Shown here piece after piece: positions 16,234-24,615 of a stretch of DNA of 64,000 bases. The notes beneath the pieces were generated by a model, which saw nothing but the letters and a program-made list of their open reading frames with translations, was not told the origin of the DNA and ran no database searches. Source of the DNA: Halomonas urmiana. GTDB lineage: Bacteria > Pseudomonadota > Gammaproteobacteria > Pseudomonadales > Halomonadaceae. Where the stretch lies: positions 124,001-188,000 of the forward strand of contig NZ_VBUI01000003.1 of NCBI RefSeq assembly GCF_005780185.1, written 5' to 3'. The position numbers and the translations under genes are program-made. Within the stretch, counting starts at the first letter, position 1. Every line of letters begins with the position of its first letter.

Positions 16234-17724
16234 ATGGGCGCGATCATCGACCGCGACGCCTTCTCGGTGTCGGACTATCAGCGCTTCGGCAAACGCCTGC
16301 GGGACAGCGTCGAGGTGCTACGCGAGCTGCTCGCCCAGCCGGGCTTCGGGGCGGGGCTACCCAGCATCGGCGCCGAGCTGGAGGCCTACATCGTCGACGA
16401 CCGGGGCCGAGTCGCGCTGCTCAATCAAGCCCTGGTCGAGGCCCTGCAAGACCCCCAGCTGCAGCTGGAGCTCAACCGCTTCAACATCGAGTACAACCTG
16501 GCGCCGCTGCCGCTCGCGGGCGGCCCGCTGCAGGCCCTGGAGCGCCAGCTGCTCGAGGCCCTGGCGCGGCTCGAGGCGGCCGCGGCGCCTCACCGGGCCC
16601 ACGTGGTGCCGATCGGCATCCTCCCCACCCTGCGCCGGACGGACCTGGGGGAGCACGCCATGAGCGACCTGCCGCGCTATCGCGCCCTGGAGCAGGGCCT
16701 CAAGCGGCTGCGCGGCGCGCCCTTCGATGTCGAGATCCGCGGCGAGGACAGCGTGCGGGTCAGCAGCGACCATGTGGTCCTGGAGGGGGCCAACACCTCC
16801 TTCCAGCTCCATTTGCGGGTGCCCCCCGAGCGCTTCGCCGCGACCTTCAACACCGCCCAGGTCGTCACCCCGCTGGTGCTGGCGCTCTCCGCCAATTCAC
16901 CGCTCTTCCTGCAGCGCCGGCTGTGGGACGAGACCCGCGTCGCCCTGTTCAAGCAGGCGGTGGACTGCCGGATGCGCGGTGCCGACCGCTGGCAGCAGCC
17001 GGGGCGGGTGAGCTTCGGCCAGGGCTGGGTGCGCGAGGGCGCCGGCGAGCTGTTCGCCGAGGCGGTGGCCCTCTACCCGCCGATCCTGCCGCTCACGTCC
17101 GACGCCCGTCCCGAGGATCCTCCGCCCGGCACCACGGCGCCGGGGCTTTCCGAGTTGCGGCTGCACATGGGCACCGTCTGGTCCTGGAACCGGGCGGTCT
17201 ACGATCCCGCCGATGGCGGCCACCTGCGGGTAGAGATGCGCGCCCTGCCGTCGGGGCCGACCGCCGTGGACATGGTGGCCAACGTGGCCCTGCTGCTGGG
17301 GCTGGTGGCCGCCCTGCGCGACGACATCACCGAGTGGCTGAGCGCCATGCCGTTCCGCTATGCCGACTACAACTTCTATCGCGCCGCCCAGTCGGGGCTG
17401 GACGCCCGGCTGATGTGGCCGCATCGCAAGCACCATCGCCTGGAGGAGACGCCGGTGGTGACGCTGCTCGAACGGCTGCTGCCCGAGGTCCCGCGGGGGC
17501 TGCGTGCCCTGGGCGTGGCGGATGCCGACAGCCATCGCTACCTCGGAGTGATCGCCGAGCGCCTCCAGGCGCGGACCAGCCCTGCCCGCTGGCAGCGTCG
17601 GAAGCTGACGCATCTCGAAGCGCAGGGCCTGTCCCGCGGCAAGGCCTGTCATCGACTGCTCGACGCCTACCGCACGGCGGCGGCAACCAACCGGCCGGTG
17701 GCGCGCTGGCCGCAGGAGGAGTGA
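16234..17724 (+). CDS. GCS2-like carboxylate-amine ligase, copy 1
   Basis: A 496-residue protein resembling the GCS2 group of glutamate-cysteine ligase-like, ATP-dependent carboxylate-amine ligases. PSIGAELEAYIVDD (about residue 45) corresponds to the family's metal/ATP glutamate motif, and LELNRFNIEYNLAP (about residue 85) and LRVEMRALPSGPT (about residue 332) hold further acidic and basic active-site candidates. The ATG at 16234 matches the start of the second copy (MGSIIERDAF); GGGGAG precedes it. The next gene, a zinc deacylase, begins at once after the stop. The substrate is unknown. A close paralogue lies at 24616. Confidence 0.8.
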   Translation: MGAIIDRDAFSVSDYQRFGKRLRDSVEVLRELLAQPGFGAGLPSIGAELEAYIVDDRGRVALLNQALVEALQDPQLQLELNRFNIEYNLAPLPLAGGPLQALERQLLEALARLEAAAAPHRAHVVPIGILPTLRRTDLGEHAMSDLPRYRALEQGLKRLRGAPFDVEIRGEDSVRVSSDHVVLEGANTSFQLHLRVPPERFAATFNTAQVVTPLVLALSANSPLFLQRRLWDETRVALFKQAVDCRMRGADRWQQPGRVSFGQGWVREGAGELFAEAVALYPPILPLTSDARPEDPPPGTTAPGLSELRLHMGTVWSWNRAVYDPADGGHLRVEMRALPSGPTAVDMVANVALLLGLVAALRDDITEWLSAMPFRYADYNFYRAAQSGLDARLMWPHRKHHRLEETPVVTLLERLLPEVPRGLRALGVADADSHRYLGVIAERLQARTSPARWQRRKLTHLEAQGLSRGKACHRLLDAYRTAAATNRPVARWPQEE

Positions 17725-18753
17725 ATGGAGGGACTGTCGCTGCCGGTCATCACCGATCCACCGGATGACCATCGCGAAGTCGAGGCCTGGCTCCAGACCC
17801 TCGGCGGGCCCGTCTGGCTCATGCTCGAGGGGGAGGATGACCGGTGCTGCCGGGTGGTCACCACCCTGCTGCACGGCAACGAACCCTCCGGCACCCTGGC
17901 GCTGCACCGCTGGCTGGTGGAGCGCCCTCGGCCCCGTACCCGGCTGGTGGTGTTGCTGGCCAACGTCCGGGGAGCGCTGTCGCATCCGGCCTTTACCCAT
18001 CGCCATACCCCGGACGACCGGGATCTCAATCGCTGTTTCCAGCCCCCCTTCGACGGGCCGGCCGGGGAGCTTGCCTGGGCCATCATCCAGGACCTGGAGG
18101 CCTGGGCGCCGGAATGCATCATCGACCTCCACAACACCTCCGGCAACGGGCCCGGCTTCGCCGTGAGCACTCGTCGCCACCCGGTCATCGAGACCCTGAC
18201 CGGGCGTTTATGCGAGCAGTTGGTCGTCACCGACCTGCGGCTGGGCAGCCTGATGGAGCTGCCGCTCTGGAGGCCGCGGCTGGCGGACTGTCCCGTCTTC
18301 ACCCTCGAGTGCGGCGGCGCCCTGCAACCCGCCGCCCGTGACGTGGCCGAGGGTCTGTATCGGCTGCTCGCTGAGTGTCCGGACCTGACGGCCCTGCCCG
18401 CTGCTTCGGGGCTCGAGGTGCTGGTGCATCCGCTGCGGGTGGAACTGCGACCCGGGGCCAGCGTCGCCTACGACCGCTCGCCCTGTCCCGACGTGGACGT
18501 GACGCTCTGGGCGCGGATCGACGAGCACAACCGTGGCGTGACCACTCCGGCCGCCACCCTCGGCTGGCTGGGCCCCAGGGGCCTTTCCTGCCTGCAGGCG
18601 CGTGACGGGGAAGGCCGGGAGCATGTCGGGGAGCTGCTCTGCGTGCGGCAGGGACGGCTCCATGCTCGCCGCCCGCTGCGCCTGTTCATGGCCACCACCA
18701 ACAGCGATATCGCCCGCAGCGATTGCCTCTTCTATGCGGTTCCTTTCGCGTAG
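17725..18753 (+). CDS. AstE/aspartoacylase-like zinc deacylase, copy 1
   Basis: A 342-residue member of the succinylglutamate desuccinylase/aspartoacylase family. Zinc ligands are visible in LLHGNEPSG (H-x2-E, about residue 50) and IIDLHNTSGNGP (about residue 133); the general-base glutamate is probably in TLECGGALQPAA (about residue 193). Family members hydrolyse N-acyl amino acids such as succinylglutamate or N-acetylaspartate. The arginine succinyltransferase genes are absent, so AstE itself is unlikely. Its ATG directly follows the ligase TGA (TGAATG), and the same junction occurs in copy 2. The job is inferred to oppose or process the ligase product. Confidence 0.82.
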   Translation: MEGLSLPVITDPPDDHREVEAWLQTLGGPVWLMLEGEDDRCCRVVTTLLHGNEPSGTLALHRWLVERPRPRTRLVVLLANVRGALSHPAFTHRHTPDDRDLNRCFQPPFDGPAGELAWAIIQDLEAWAPECIIDLHNTSGNGPGFAVSTRRHPVIETLTGRLCEQLVVTDLRLGSLMELPLWRPRLADCPVFTLECGGALQPAARDVAEGLYRLLAECPDLTALPAASGLEVLVHPLRVELRPGASVAYDRSPCPDVDVTLWARIDEHNRGVTTPAATLGWLGPRGLSCLQARDGEGREHVGELLCVRQGRLHARRPLRLFMATTNSDIARSDCLFYAVPFA

Positions 18754-18791
18754 GCGAGGCGACCATCGAGAGTCCCGGAGGCCCCTTTACC

Positions 18792-18998
18792 ATGAGCGCC
18801 TCGACGCCCCTGACCACGCCGGACGGCCGCTACCCAGTGGTGCGCGGCCGCCTCTGGCGCTGCACGAATCCCGAACTGCCCGAGGCGCAGCGCCAGGCGT
18901 GGATGATGAGCCAGTCGCCTGACTGGCGAGCTGTCCAGGCTTGCCCCCCTCCTGGTGCCGTGGACTATGCTGGGAAGCAGGCCGCGGTATGGCCTTGA
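18792..18998 (+). pseudogene. remnant of a small conserved TPDGRY protein
   Basis: The frame reads TTPDGRYPVVRGRLWRCTNP and ELPEAQRQ, recalling a small conserved bacterial protein of unknown function whose N-terminus has this pattern. After about 18905 the family-like sequence stops and the remainder (to 18998) looks random. It is probably a C-terminally truncated remnant. No function can be given. Confidence 0.5.
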
Positions 18999-19028
18999 TT
19001 GATCGTTGGAAATTCTCAGGAGGCATGC

Positions 19029-19481
19029 ATGGCACACATGATTTCCTTCGCCAGGGGCGCCTCGTGCACCTTGACTGCTGCCTTGTTGCTGGCGGCGGGG
19101 CCCGTCCTGGCAAGTGAAGGGCACGATCTGACTTTCTCAGGGGACGGCACCTTCGTGGCCCCGCATGGAGGCCAGGCCATTCAGGTGGCGCTCTACGATG
19201 TGACGGCCGGGGAGGTCGTGGCTACCGACGTCGGCACGGTGTCGGCAGACGAGCCGCCGGCCTTTTCCTTCACCTTCACCGGGGCCCTGAAGGAGGACCG
19301 GCTCTATGATGTGCACTACTGGATCGACTCCAACTTCGGCGGCGGCAGCGAAGGCAGCTGCGATCCGGTCAACGTCGATCACCAGTGGCGCGTGGCGCTT
19401 ACCGATATCAGCGAGTCGCTCACTGTCGAGGTGATCCACGATCCTGCCGAGCAGGCACCCGTCTGCACCAGTTTCGAATAA
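19029..19481 (+). CDS. small secreted protein of unknown function
   Basis: A 150-residue protein with a clear signal peptide (hydrophobic TAALLLAAGPVLA, cleavage near residue 26) and a mature part rich in beta-strand pattern, containing two cysteines, GSCDPVN and APVCTSF, that could form a disulphide. AGGAGG at 19018-19023 supports the ATG at 19029. I do not recognise the family; it may be a small periplasmic beta-sandwich. It stands alone between a pseudogene and the convergent ogt gene. Confidence 0.7.
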   Translation: MAHMISFARGASCTLTAALLLAAGPVLASEGHDLTFSGDGTFVAPHGGQAIQVALYDVTAGEVVATDVGTVSADEPPAFSFTFTGALKEDRLYDVHYWIDSNFGGGSEGSCDPVNVDHQWRVALTDISESLTVEVIHDPAEQAPVCTSFE

Positions 19482-19505
19482 CCCGCTGACTGCTCCTCGG
19501 GTCAA

Positions 19506-19997
19506 TCAACTCAGCGCGAAGGGCACCTCGCCGGCTTCGTGGGCCAGTAGCCACTGCTTGCGGCCGAGGCCGCCGGCATAGCCGGTGAGGCGGCCGTCAC
19601 TGCCGATTACCCGATGGCAGGGCACCACGATGGCCAGCGGGTTCTTGCCGTTGGCCGCCCCCACCGCGCGCTGGCCGCCGCGGCAGTGCAGCTGTTCGGC
19701 GATTTCGGCATAGCAGCGGGTCTCGCCGAAGGGAATGGTGGCAAGTGCCTGCCAGACGCGCCGCTGGAAGTTGGTTCCCTCGGGCGCGAGCGGCAGGTCG
19801 AAGGCGTGGCGGGTGCCGGCGAAGTACTCGTCGAGCTGGGCGCGGGCCTGCTCGGTGGCCGCGCCGGGACGGGCCGGCTCCTCGGCCTCCCTCACGAAGG
19901 CGATCTCGGTGAGGCCGTCGGCGCTGGCGCGCAGGCGGATCAGGCCGAGGGCGTCGGATTCCGGTGGGCGATAGTAGTCCAGGGCGTGGTCCGTCAT
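19506..19997 (-). CDS. ogt: methylated-DNA--protein-cysteine methyltransferase
   Basis: A 163-residue suicide repair protein that removes methyl or alkyl groups from O6-alkylguanine onto its own cysteine. The acceptor cysteine is in the classic [18 protein letters not shown] motif (about residue 130), and the DNA-binding [18 protein letters not shown] lies before it. Length and the absence of an AraC-like Ada domain fit Ogt. Cytoplasmic, monocistronic. Confidence 0.93.
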   Translation of the reverse strand: MTDHALDYYRPPESDALGLIRLRASADGLTEIAFVREAEEPARPGAATEQARAQLDEYFAGTRHAFDLPLAPEGTNFQRRVWQALATIPFGETRCYAEIAEQLHCRGGQRAVGAANGKNPLAIVVPCHRVIGSDGRLTGYAGGLGRKQWLLAHEAGEVPFALS

Positions 19998-20083
19998 CGT
20001 CGTGGCTCTCTGTTGAGGCGACCCGGGTCGCGGGGCGTGTCTTTTCAGTCTAGCCGCTGCTCCCCGCCGAACCGAATGAAAAA

Positions 20084-20113
20084 GGGCCCCGCCGGCAGCT
20101 GCCGGCGGGGCCC
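20084..20113 (-). terminator. rho-independent terminator of the SSS symporter operon
   Basis: GGGCCCCGCCGGCAG and CTGCCGGCGGGGCCC form a perfect 15-bp self-complementary unit. On the minus strand it is followed by TTTTT, and it sits 20 bp after the stop of the 42-aa gene. So it terminates the minus-strand symporter operon. Confidence 0.8.
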
Positions 20114-20132
20114 TTCGCGTGGCGGTGACGGG

Positions 20133-20261
20133 TCACACGAGCTCGCGGTGCTCGCGCTTGGCAGCCCGGCGGTCGCGCAGCACGGCGCGGCAGATCAGCA
20201 CCAGCACGCCCAGGGTCAGGGCGGGCCAGACGAGCACATAGAAGCCGTAGAGCAGGGTCAT
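20133..20261 (-). CDS. small membrane partner of an SSS symporter (42 aa)
   Basis: A 42-residue single-helix protein (LLYGFYVLVWPALTLGVL) with a basic tail RDRRAAKREHRE and a final LV. Small proteins of this pattern are known next to SSS symporters and are annotated as putative transporter small subunits. It starts 57 bp after the symporter stop on the same strand, and a strong terminator follows it, so the two form one operon. Its exact role is unknown. Confidence 0.72.
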   Translation of the reverse strand: MTLLYGFYVLVWPALTLGVLVLICRAVLRDRRAAKREHRELV

Positions 20262-20317
20262 GGTCGTTCTCCTCATGGCGACGCCGATGGCCGGCGCCAC
20301 GGTGGATGGTGTCCGGC

Positions 20318-22024
20318 TCAGCGCTGGCCAGCCAGGGTGGCGGAGGTCGGCGCCGCAGCCTGGCCAGGTGCCGCCGCGGGCTCGGCGTGGGCCTGGTCGT
20401 AGTCGCCTACCCGCTCGCCGATGGTGGCGAAGTCGAAGCGCTCCTGGCGGCTCGCCAGGCTCATCACCACGCACACCAGGGTGCTGGTACCGTAGGCGGT
20501 CAGTGAGGCCAGCAGCACGGTGTACTCGCGCAGGAAGCCGGTGGCGAAGACCAGCATCGCCAGCAGGGCGAGGCCGCCGGCGAGAAAGCCCATCGCGCGG
20601 CCGAGGAAGCCGAAGGCCATCAGGCCGATGATCACGCCGCCGCCGATGCTCGCCAGCAGCTCGAAGAGCAGGCCGGTGGCGCCGTCGAGCGGCAGCCACT
20701 CGAAGCGCGCCAGGCAGAACATCACCATGGCCACCAGCACCGAGGTGGTGAAGGCGGCGTTGGTGATGCGATCCCAGAAGCAGCTGGCGATCACCGGGAA
20801 GACGATGGCGCCCCACAGCGCGCCGACGAAGACCAGCATCACCAGGATATCCAGCGAGAAGCTGGCGAAGACGATGCCCACCGCGGTGGCCACGATCATG
20901 GTCAGGCGGCCGACCAGCAGCATGCGCTGGGGGTTGGCCTTGCCTCGGGCGAGGTTCTTGCCGTAGACGTCGGCCATCATGATCGCCGACAGCGCCGAGA
21001 GATCGGAGTCGGCGGTGGAGGAGAGCGAGCCGATCACCAGGATGAAGAACAGCGCGATGAACACCGGCGGCAGGTAGCCCGAGACCATCTGCGGGATCAG
21101 GTTGTTCATGTCACCGTTCAGGGGCTCGATGCCCAGCGTCAGCGCCATCAGCCCGATCATGCCGAGGCCGATGACGATGGCGCCGTAGCCCACGGTGGCG
21201 GTGAGGAAGGTCGGCTTGATGTGCTCCTCGTTCACCGCGAACAGGCGCTGGGAGATGGTCTGGTTGCCGATGGCGTAGGCCAGCACGGCGACGAAGAAGG
21301 GCGCACCCTGGTGGAGGATGGCGTCCATCGAGAAGAAGTCGGCCTGCTCGACCGTCAGGTTGTCGAGGCCGGCGACCAGCTCGCTGGGGCCGCCCATGGC
21401 GAAGAACACCGCGGGAATGATCACCACGGCGATGGCCATCAGCGCCACCAGCTGGGCGAAGTCGGTCATCACCGAGGCGCGAAATCCCGACCACAGGGTG
21501 TAGAGCAGCACGCCGACGCCGGCGATGATCACTCCGGCCTGGAAGGAGAGCGGCGAGAGCACCGAGACCAGGGCGCCGGCGGCGGTGAAGTTGACCATCA
21601 GGCTGATCACGCTGCCGAGCACGTTGGAGAGCGCCAGGATCAGCTGGCTGGAGCTGCCGTGGCGGGCGTGGATCAGCTCGCCCAGGGTGTGAGCATTGGG
21701 GGCGAGCTTGCGGAAGCGCCGGCCGAACGGGTAGATGAAGAGGATCATCAGCGCCCCCCAGAGCCCGTAGTGGATGGGGCCCGAGACGCCGTAGGTGTAG
21801 CCGGAGGTGGCGGCGGCGTAGAAGGACGCGGCCCAGATCCAGGTGGCGGTCATGCTGGCCGCGCCGATGCCGAAGCCGATGCGGTGGTTCGAGACCATGA
21901 AGGCGTCGGCGTCTTCCTTCTTCTTGCGGATGCCGAGCGTGAGCAGGTAGGTGCCGCCATAGAAGGCGAGCATCAGCAGGATGACGGTCAGGGTCGAGAA
22001 TTGATGGAGCGATGCGCTGTTCAA
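20318..22024 (-). CDS. SSS-family sodium:solute symporter
   Basis: A 568-residue membrane protein of the solute:sodium symporter family with about 13-14 hydrophobic helices. Features include the N-terminal DADAFMVSNHRIGF, ATWIWAASFYAAA, and the Na+-site-like IGSLSSTADSDLSALSAI (about residue 345). The hydrophilic tail of about 35 residues is Ala/Pro-rich. The start appears to be TTG at 22022-22024 with a GAGGGA sequence 7 bases before, an unusual start; an internal Met 17 codons later is less likely because the first helix would be cut. The substrate is not clear; urea, amines or small organic acids are possible. Confidence 0.85.
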   Translation of the reverse strand: MNSASLHQFSTLTVILLMLAFYGGTYLLTLGIRKKKEDADAFMVSNHRIGFGIGAASMTATWIWAASFYAAATSGYTYGVSGPIHYGLWGALMILFIYPFGRRFRKLAPNAHTLGELIHARHGSSSQLILALSNVLGSVISLMVNFTAAGALVSVLSPLSFQAGVIIAGVGVLLYTLWSGFRASVMTDFAQLVALMAIAVVIIPAVFFAMGGPSELVAGLDNLTVEQADFFSMDAILHQGAPFFVAVLAYAIGNQTISQRLFAVNEEHIKPTFLTATVGYGAIVIGLGMIGLMALTLGIEPLNGDMNNLIPQMVSGYLPPVFIALFFILVIGSLSSTADSDLSALSAIMMADVYGKNLARGKANPQRMLLVGRLTMIVATAVGIVFASFSLDILVMLVFVGALWGAIVFPVIASCFWDRITNAAFTTSVLVAMVMFCLARFEWLPLDGATGLLFELLASIGGGVIIGLMAFGFLGRAMGFLAGGLALLAMLVFATGFLREYTVLLASLTAYGTSTLVCVVMSLASRQERFDFATIGERVGDYDQAHAEPAAAPGQAAAPTSATLAGQR

Positions 22025-22440
22025 AAGCAGTCCCTCGGTGAGTGGAAAGGGCGCGTCACGGGGTGGCCGCGCAGGGGGCGGCTGCCCGACGCGATGGTCG
22101 GTCAGGGGAGGGGGGATCGCGCACGCGGCGTCGGTATCGGGCCTGAGGCCGATAGGGTCTGTATCAACGCGTCTAGATCAGCGCTCAAGGCAAGCGCGAC
22201 TCAAACAGCGCGGTCTGTCAGCAGACGGTGCAGAGGCGCACGGGCCGTCGGTGGCGGCGCCGCGTGGCGTTACCCGGGGAAGGAGCGGGCTGGCGGCGGG
22301 CGGCGCGGCATGCAGCGGCCCTGTTCGGCGTAGTGGGGCGACATGGATTCCTTCTCTATCGATGGCGTCGGCGACGGACAGTCGAAAGTGCCGGCGATCC
22401 AGTCTGCGGTGAAGCGAGACCAGTCGGTCACGGAGGTGAC

Positions 22441-22477
22441 CGCCTCGAAGGCGCGGTGGGGAGACCGCGTCGAGGCG
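22441..22477. repeat. extended inverted repeat (hairpin)
   Basis: CGCCTCGA (22441-22448) pairs with TCGAGGCG (22470-22477), and inside it CGCGGT pairs with ACCGCG. The result is a long, stable hairpin with a short G-rich loop. It lacks a T-run and lies about 420 bp upstream of the symporter start. Function unknown. Confidence 0.45.
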
Positions 22478-22551
22478 ACATTACCCTACTGGCCCGGCGA
22501 GAAGATGTCCAATCTGTCACGAGATGGCGGGCAATTGCGTCCAGCGTCTCG

Positions 22552-22583
22552 AAAAACGAGCAACGCCTCGCCGGGGCGAGGCG
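22552..22583 (-). terminator. terminator of the EamA transporter gene
   Basis: CGCCTCGCC-GG-GGCGAGGCG at 22564-22583 forms a perfect 9-bp hairpin 30 bp downstream of the EamA stop; on the minus strand a TTTTT run (22552-22556) follows after 7 bases. A fairly typical intrinsic terminator. Confidence 0.6.
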
Positions 22584-22613
22584 CGTGGCGCAAGCGGCGG
22601 CCCGTCCGGGCGC

Positions 22614-23501
22614 TCAGCGCGTCGAGGCCGTGACGCTTCCCCACAGCACCAGCCCGGCGGCCAGCGGCAGTCGCCAGTCCGGCGAAGTGACCCCGGCGAT
22701 CACCAGGAAGAGGGTAGCCAGCACCGGCACGGCGTGGGCCAGGTTGCCCAGCCGATGCGCCTGCGGGTCGCCGAGGGCGCGGTCCCAGGCGAGCATGGCG
22801 ATGCCGTAGGGGCCCAGGCCCAGGGCGGCGGTGGCCAGCAGCTCCCGTGACGAGGGCAGCTCGCTCACCCCTTCCAGCGCCAGGCTGGCGATGCCGGTCA
22901 TGACGCTGGCGATCAGCAGCAGGTGCGGCATGCGCTCGCCGAAGCGGAAGCTCGGGACCTGGCTCGCCAGCGAGAAGAGGGCCCAGCACAGCGCCGTGCC
23001 GAAGGCCAGCAGGTAGCCGCCCCAGGCGCCGGAAACGCCGCTGCTCAGTGCCTGGGGCACCACCAGCAGGGCGGCGCCCGAGAAGGCCAGCAGCGCGCCG
23101 CCGAGGGTGGCCAGTGGCAGGCGCCGCAGCACCATCCAGCGGCTCGCCAGCAGGAAGATGACCGGCCAGGTGTAGGTGATCAGCGCGGCCTCGGCGGGCG
23201 GCGCCAGGGAGAAGGCGGCGAAGCAGGCGCCCACGGCCCCGGCCATCAGCAGCGCGCCGAGGAGGTTGATCGCCACGCCCTGGATCCGCGTGGGCATGGC
23301 CGCGCGCGGCCGCCGGCGGCGCGCCATGGGCAGGGTGCCCAGCGCGCCGGCCAGCAGCGCCATGGCCGAGAGGCGCAGCGGCGGCAGGTCGCCGGCGGCA
23401 ATCATCAGCAGCGGCACCAGCGCCCAGAGGATGATGGCCAAGCCGGCGGCGCCGGCACCAGGCCAGGGAAAACGGGAAACGCCTAACGTATGGCCCAGCA
23501 T
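22614..23501 (-). CDS. EamA/DMT-family transporter
   Basis: A 295-residue drug/metabolite-transporter superfamily protein with ten predicted helices in two EamA repeats (for example LLGALLMAGAVGACFAAFSLAPPAEAALI as one region near residues 75-105). The ATG at 23501 follows a GGAGGTAG-type ribosome-binding site. It is divergent from a LysR gene with a 99-bp spacer, so that regulator probably controls it. Such proteins commonly export amino acids or other small metabolites; the substrate is unknown. Confidence 0.82.
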   Translation of the reverse strand: MLGHTLGVSRFPWPGAGAAGLAIILWALVPLLMIAAGDLPPLRLSAMALLAGALGTLPMARRRRPRAAMPTRIQGVAINLLGALLMAGAVGACFAAFSLAPPAEAALITYTWPVIFLLASRWMVLRRLPLATLGGALLAFSGAALLVVPQALSSGVSGAWGGYLLAFGTALCWALFSLASQVPSFRFGERMPHLLLIASVMTGIASLALEGVSELPSSRELLATAALGLGPYGIAMLAWDRALGDPQAHRLGNLAHAVPVLATLFLVIAGVTSPDWRLPLAAGLVLWGSVTASTR

Positions 23502-23600
23502 GATCGCTACCTCCTTGCCCAGTGAGTGACGAGGGCATGCTATCCGGTCCATGCTCATCACAAAATCAATCCTTATTGATGCGACCTATCAAGGATGGTG

Positions 23601-24473
23601 ATGTATATGCGCGCCCCGACCCTCGACCTCGGCCTGTTACGAACCCTGGTGGCGGTGGCCGATACCGGCAGCGTGACCGCTGCTGCGAGACGCCTGGCCT
23701 ACACCCAATCCACCGTCAGCATGCAGCTGCAGCGCCTGGAGAGCGCGCTGGGCGTGACCCTGCACGAGCGCGAGGGGCGGCGGCTGCGCTTCACTGCCGA
23801 GGGCGAGCGGCTGCTCGGTCATGCCAGGAAACTGCTGCTGCTCAACGACGAGGCGCTCGCCGACATGCGCACGCGCCGGGTCACCGGCGATCTCAACCTA
23901 GGCATCCCCGAGGACTACGCCAGCCTGCTCACCTCGGTGTTCTCCTGGTTTCACCAGCTCTACCCCGAAGTGCGCCTGCAGGTGACCTGTGGCACCAGCG
24001 CCCACCTGATGGAGCAGGTGCGGGCCGACGAGCTGGATCTGGCGCTGGTGACCCGCCAGCGCCGCTCGCCGGGCGGTGAGTTCATCCGTCGCGAGCCGCT
24101 CGCTTGGGCGGTGGGCCTGCAGCACCAGCCTTCGCTGACCGACCCCCTGCCGCTGGCGCTCTACTCACTGGGCGCCGACCTGTTCAGGGAAGTGGCCGAG
24201 CAGTCGCTGGCCGCGGCGGGCCGCGACTGGCGAGTGGCCTACACCAGCCAGTCGATGGTCGGCCTGGGCCCGGTGGTGCAGGCGGGCCTCGCCATCGTGG
24301 TGGTAACGCGCAGCATGCTGACGCCCCAGCTGCGCGCCTTGGACGAGTCGAGCGGCCTGCCGGCGTTGCCGGCCGTGGAGCTGGCGCTGCACCGCGCCGC
24401 CCGGCGACCCACCGAGCCCGCCCGGCGCCTGGCCGAGCTGATCCGTGAGGAGCTCGCCCTGGGGGAGGGGTGA
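23601..24473 (+). CDS. LysR-family regulator
   Basis: A 290-residue LysR-type regulator. The winged helix-turn-helix covers about residues 8-65 (DTGSVTAAARRLAYTQSTVSM), and the effector domain follows (GDLNLGIPEDYA). The start is ambiguous among ATGs at 23595, 23601 and 23607; AAGGA at 23591-23595 gives the best spacing to 23601. It is divergent from the EamA transporter gene, which is its probable target. The inducer cannot be deduced. Confidence 0.85.
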   Translation: MYMRAPTLDLGLLRTLVAVADTGSVTAAARRLAYTQSTVSMQLQRLESALGVTLHEREGRRLRFTAEGERLLGHARKLLLLNDEALADMRTRRVTGDLNLGIPEDYASLLTSVFSWFHQLYPEVRLQVTCGTSAHLMEQVRADELDLALVTRQRRSPGGEFIRREPLAWAVGLQHQPSLTDPLPLALYSLGADLFREVAEQSLAAAGRDWRVAYTSQSMVGLGPVVQAGLAIVVVTRSMLTPQLRALDESSGLPALPAVELALHRAARRPTEPARRLAELIREELALGEG

Positions 24474-24615
24474 GGTGCAGGACAATGGCCGTGGCGGCGT
24501 TGACCTCCCTGCTCGAGGCGACACGGCGCGGCCAGGGGGGCGGTTAGTCGGGTCTGGACGTGGCGTTGTCGCCTAAACTCAGGGTGTCACTGGCCGTTCT
24601 CGACGGGGGCGGTAT

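Larger units (their letters stand above)
22025..22613. other. 589-bp intergenic region
   Basis: This region lies between the minus-strand EamA gene (upstream) and the minus-strand symporter. It contains the EamA terminator, a long cruciform-like hairpin at 22441-22477 and, near 22025, the symporter ribosome-binding site. I see no coding frame with recognisable content. Confidence 0.5.

Noticed and set aside
16234-17724. gshA, the glutathione-synthesis glutamate-cysteine ligase
   Set aside because: Only the GCS2-like fold motifs are seen; two copies each paired with a zinc deacylase and no gshB make glutathione synthesis unlikely.
17725-18753. AstE of the arginine succinyltransferase pathway
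   Set aside because: No astA, astB, astC or astD is present, and both copies are joined to a GCS2-like ligase instead.
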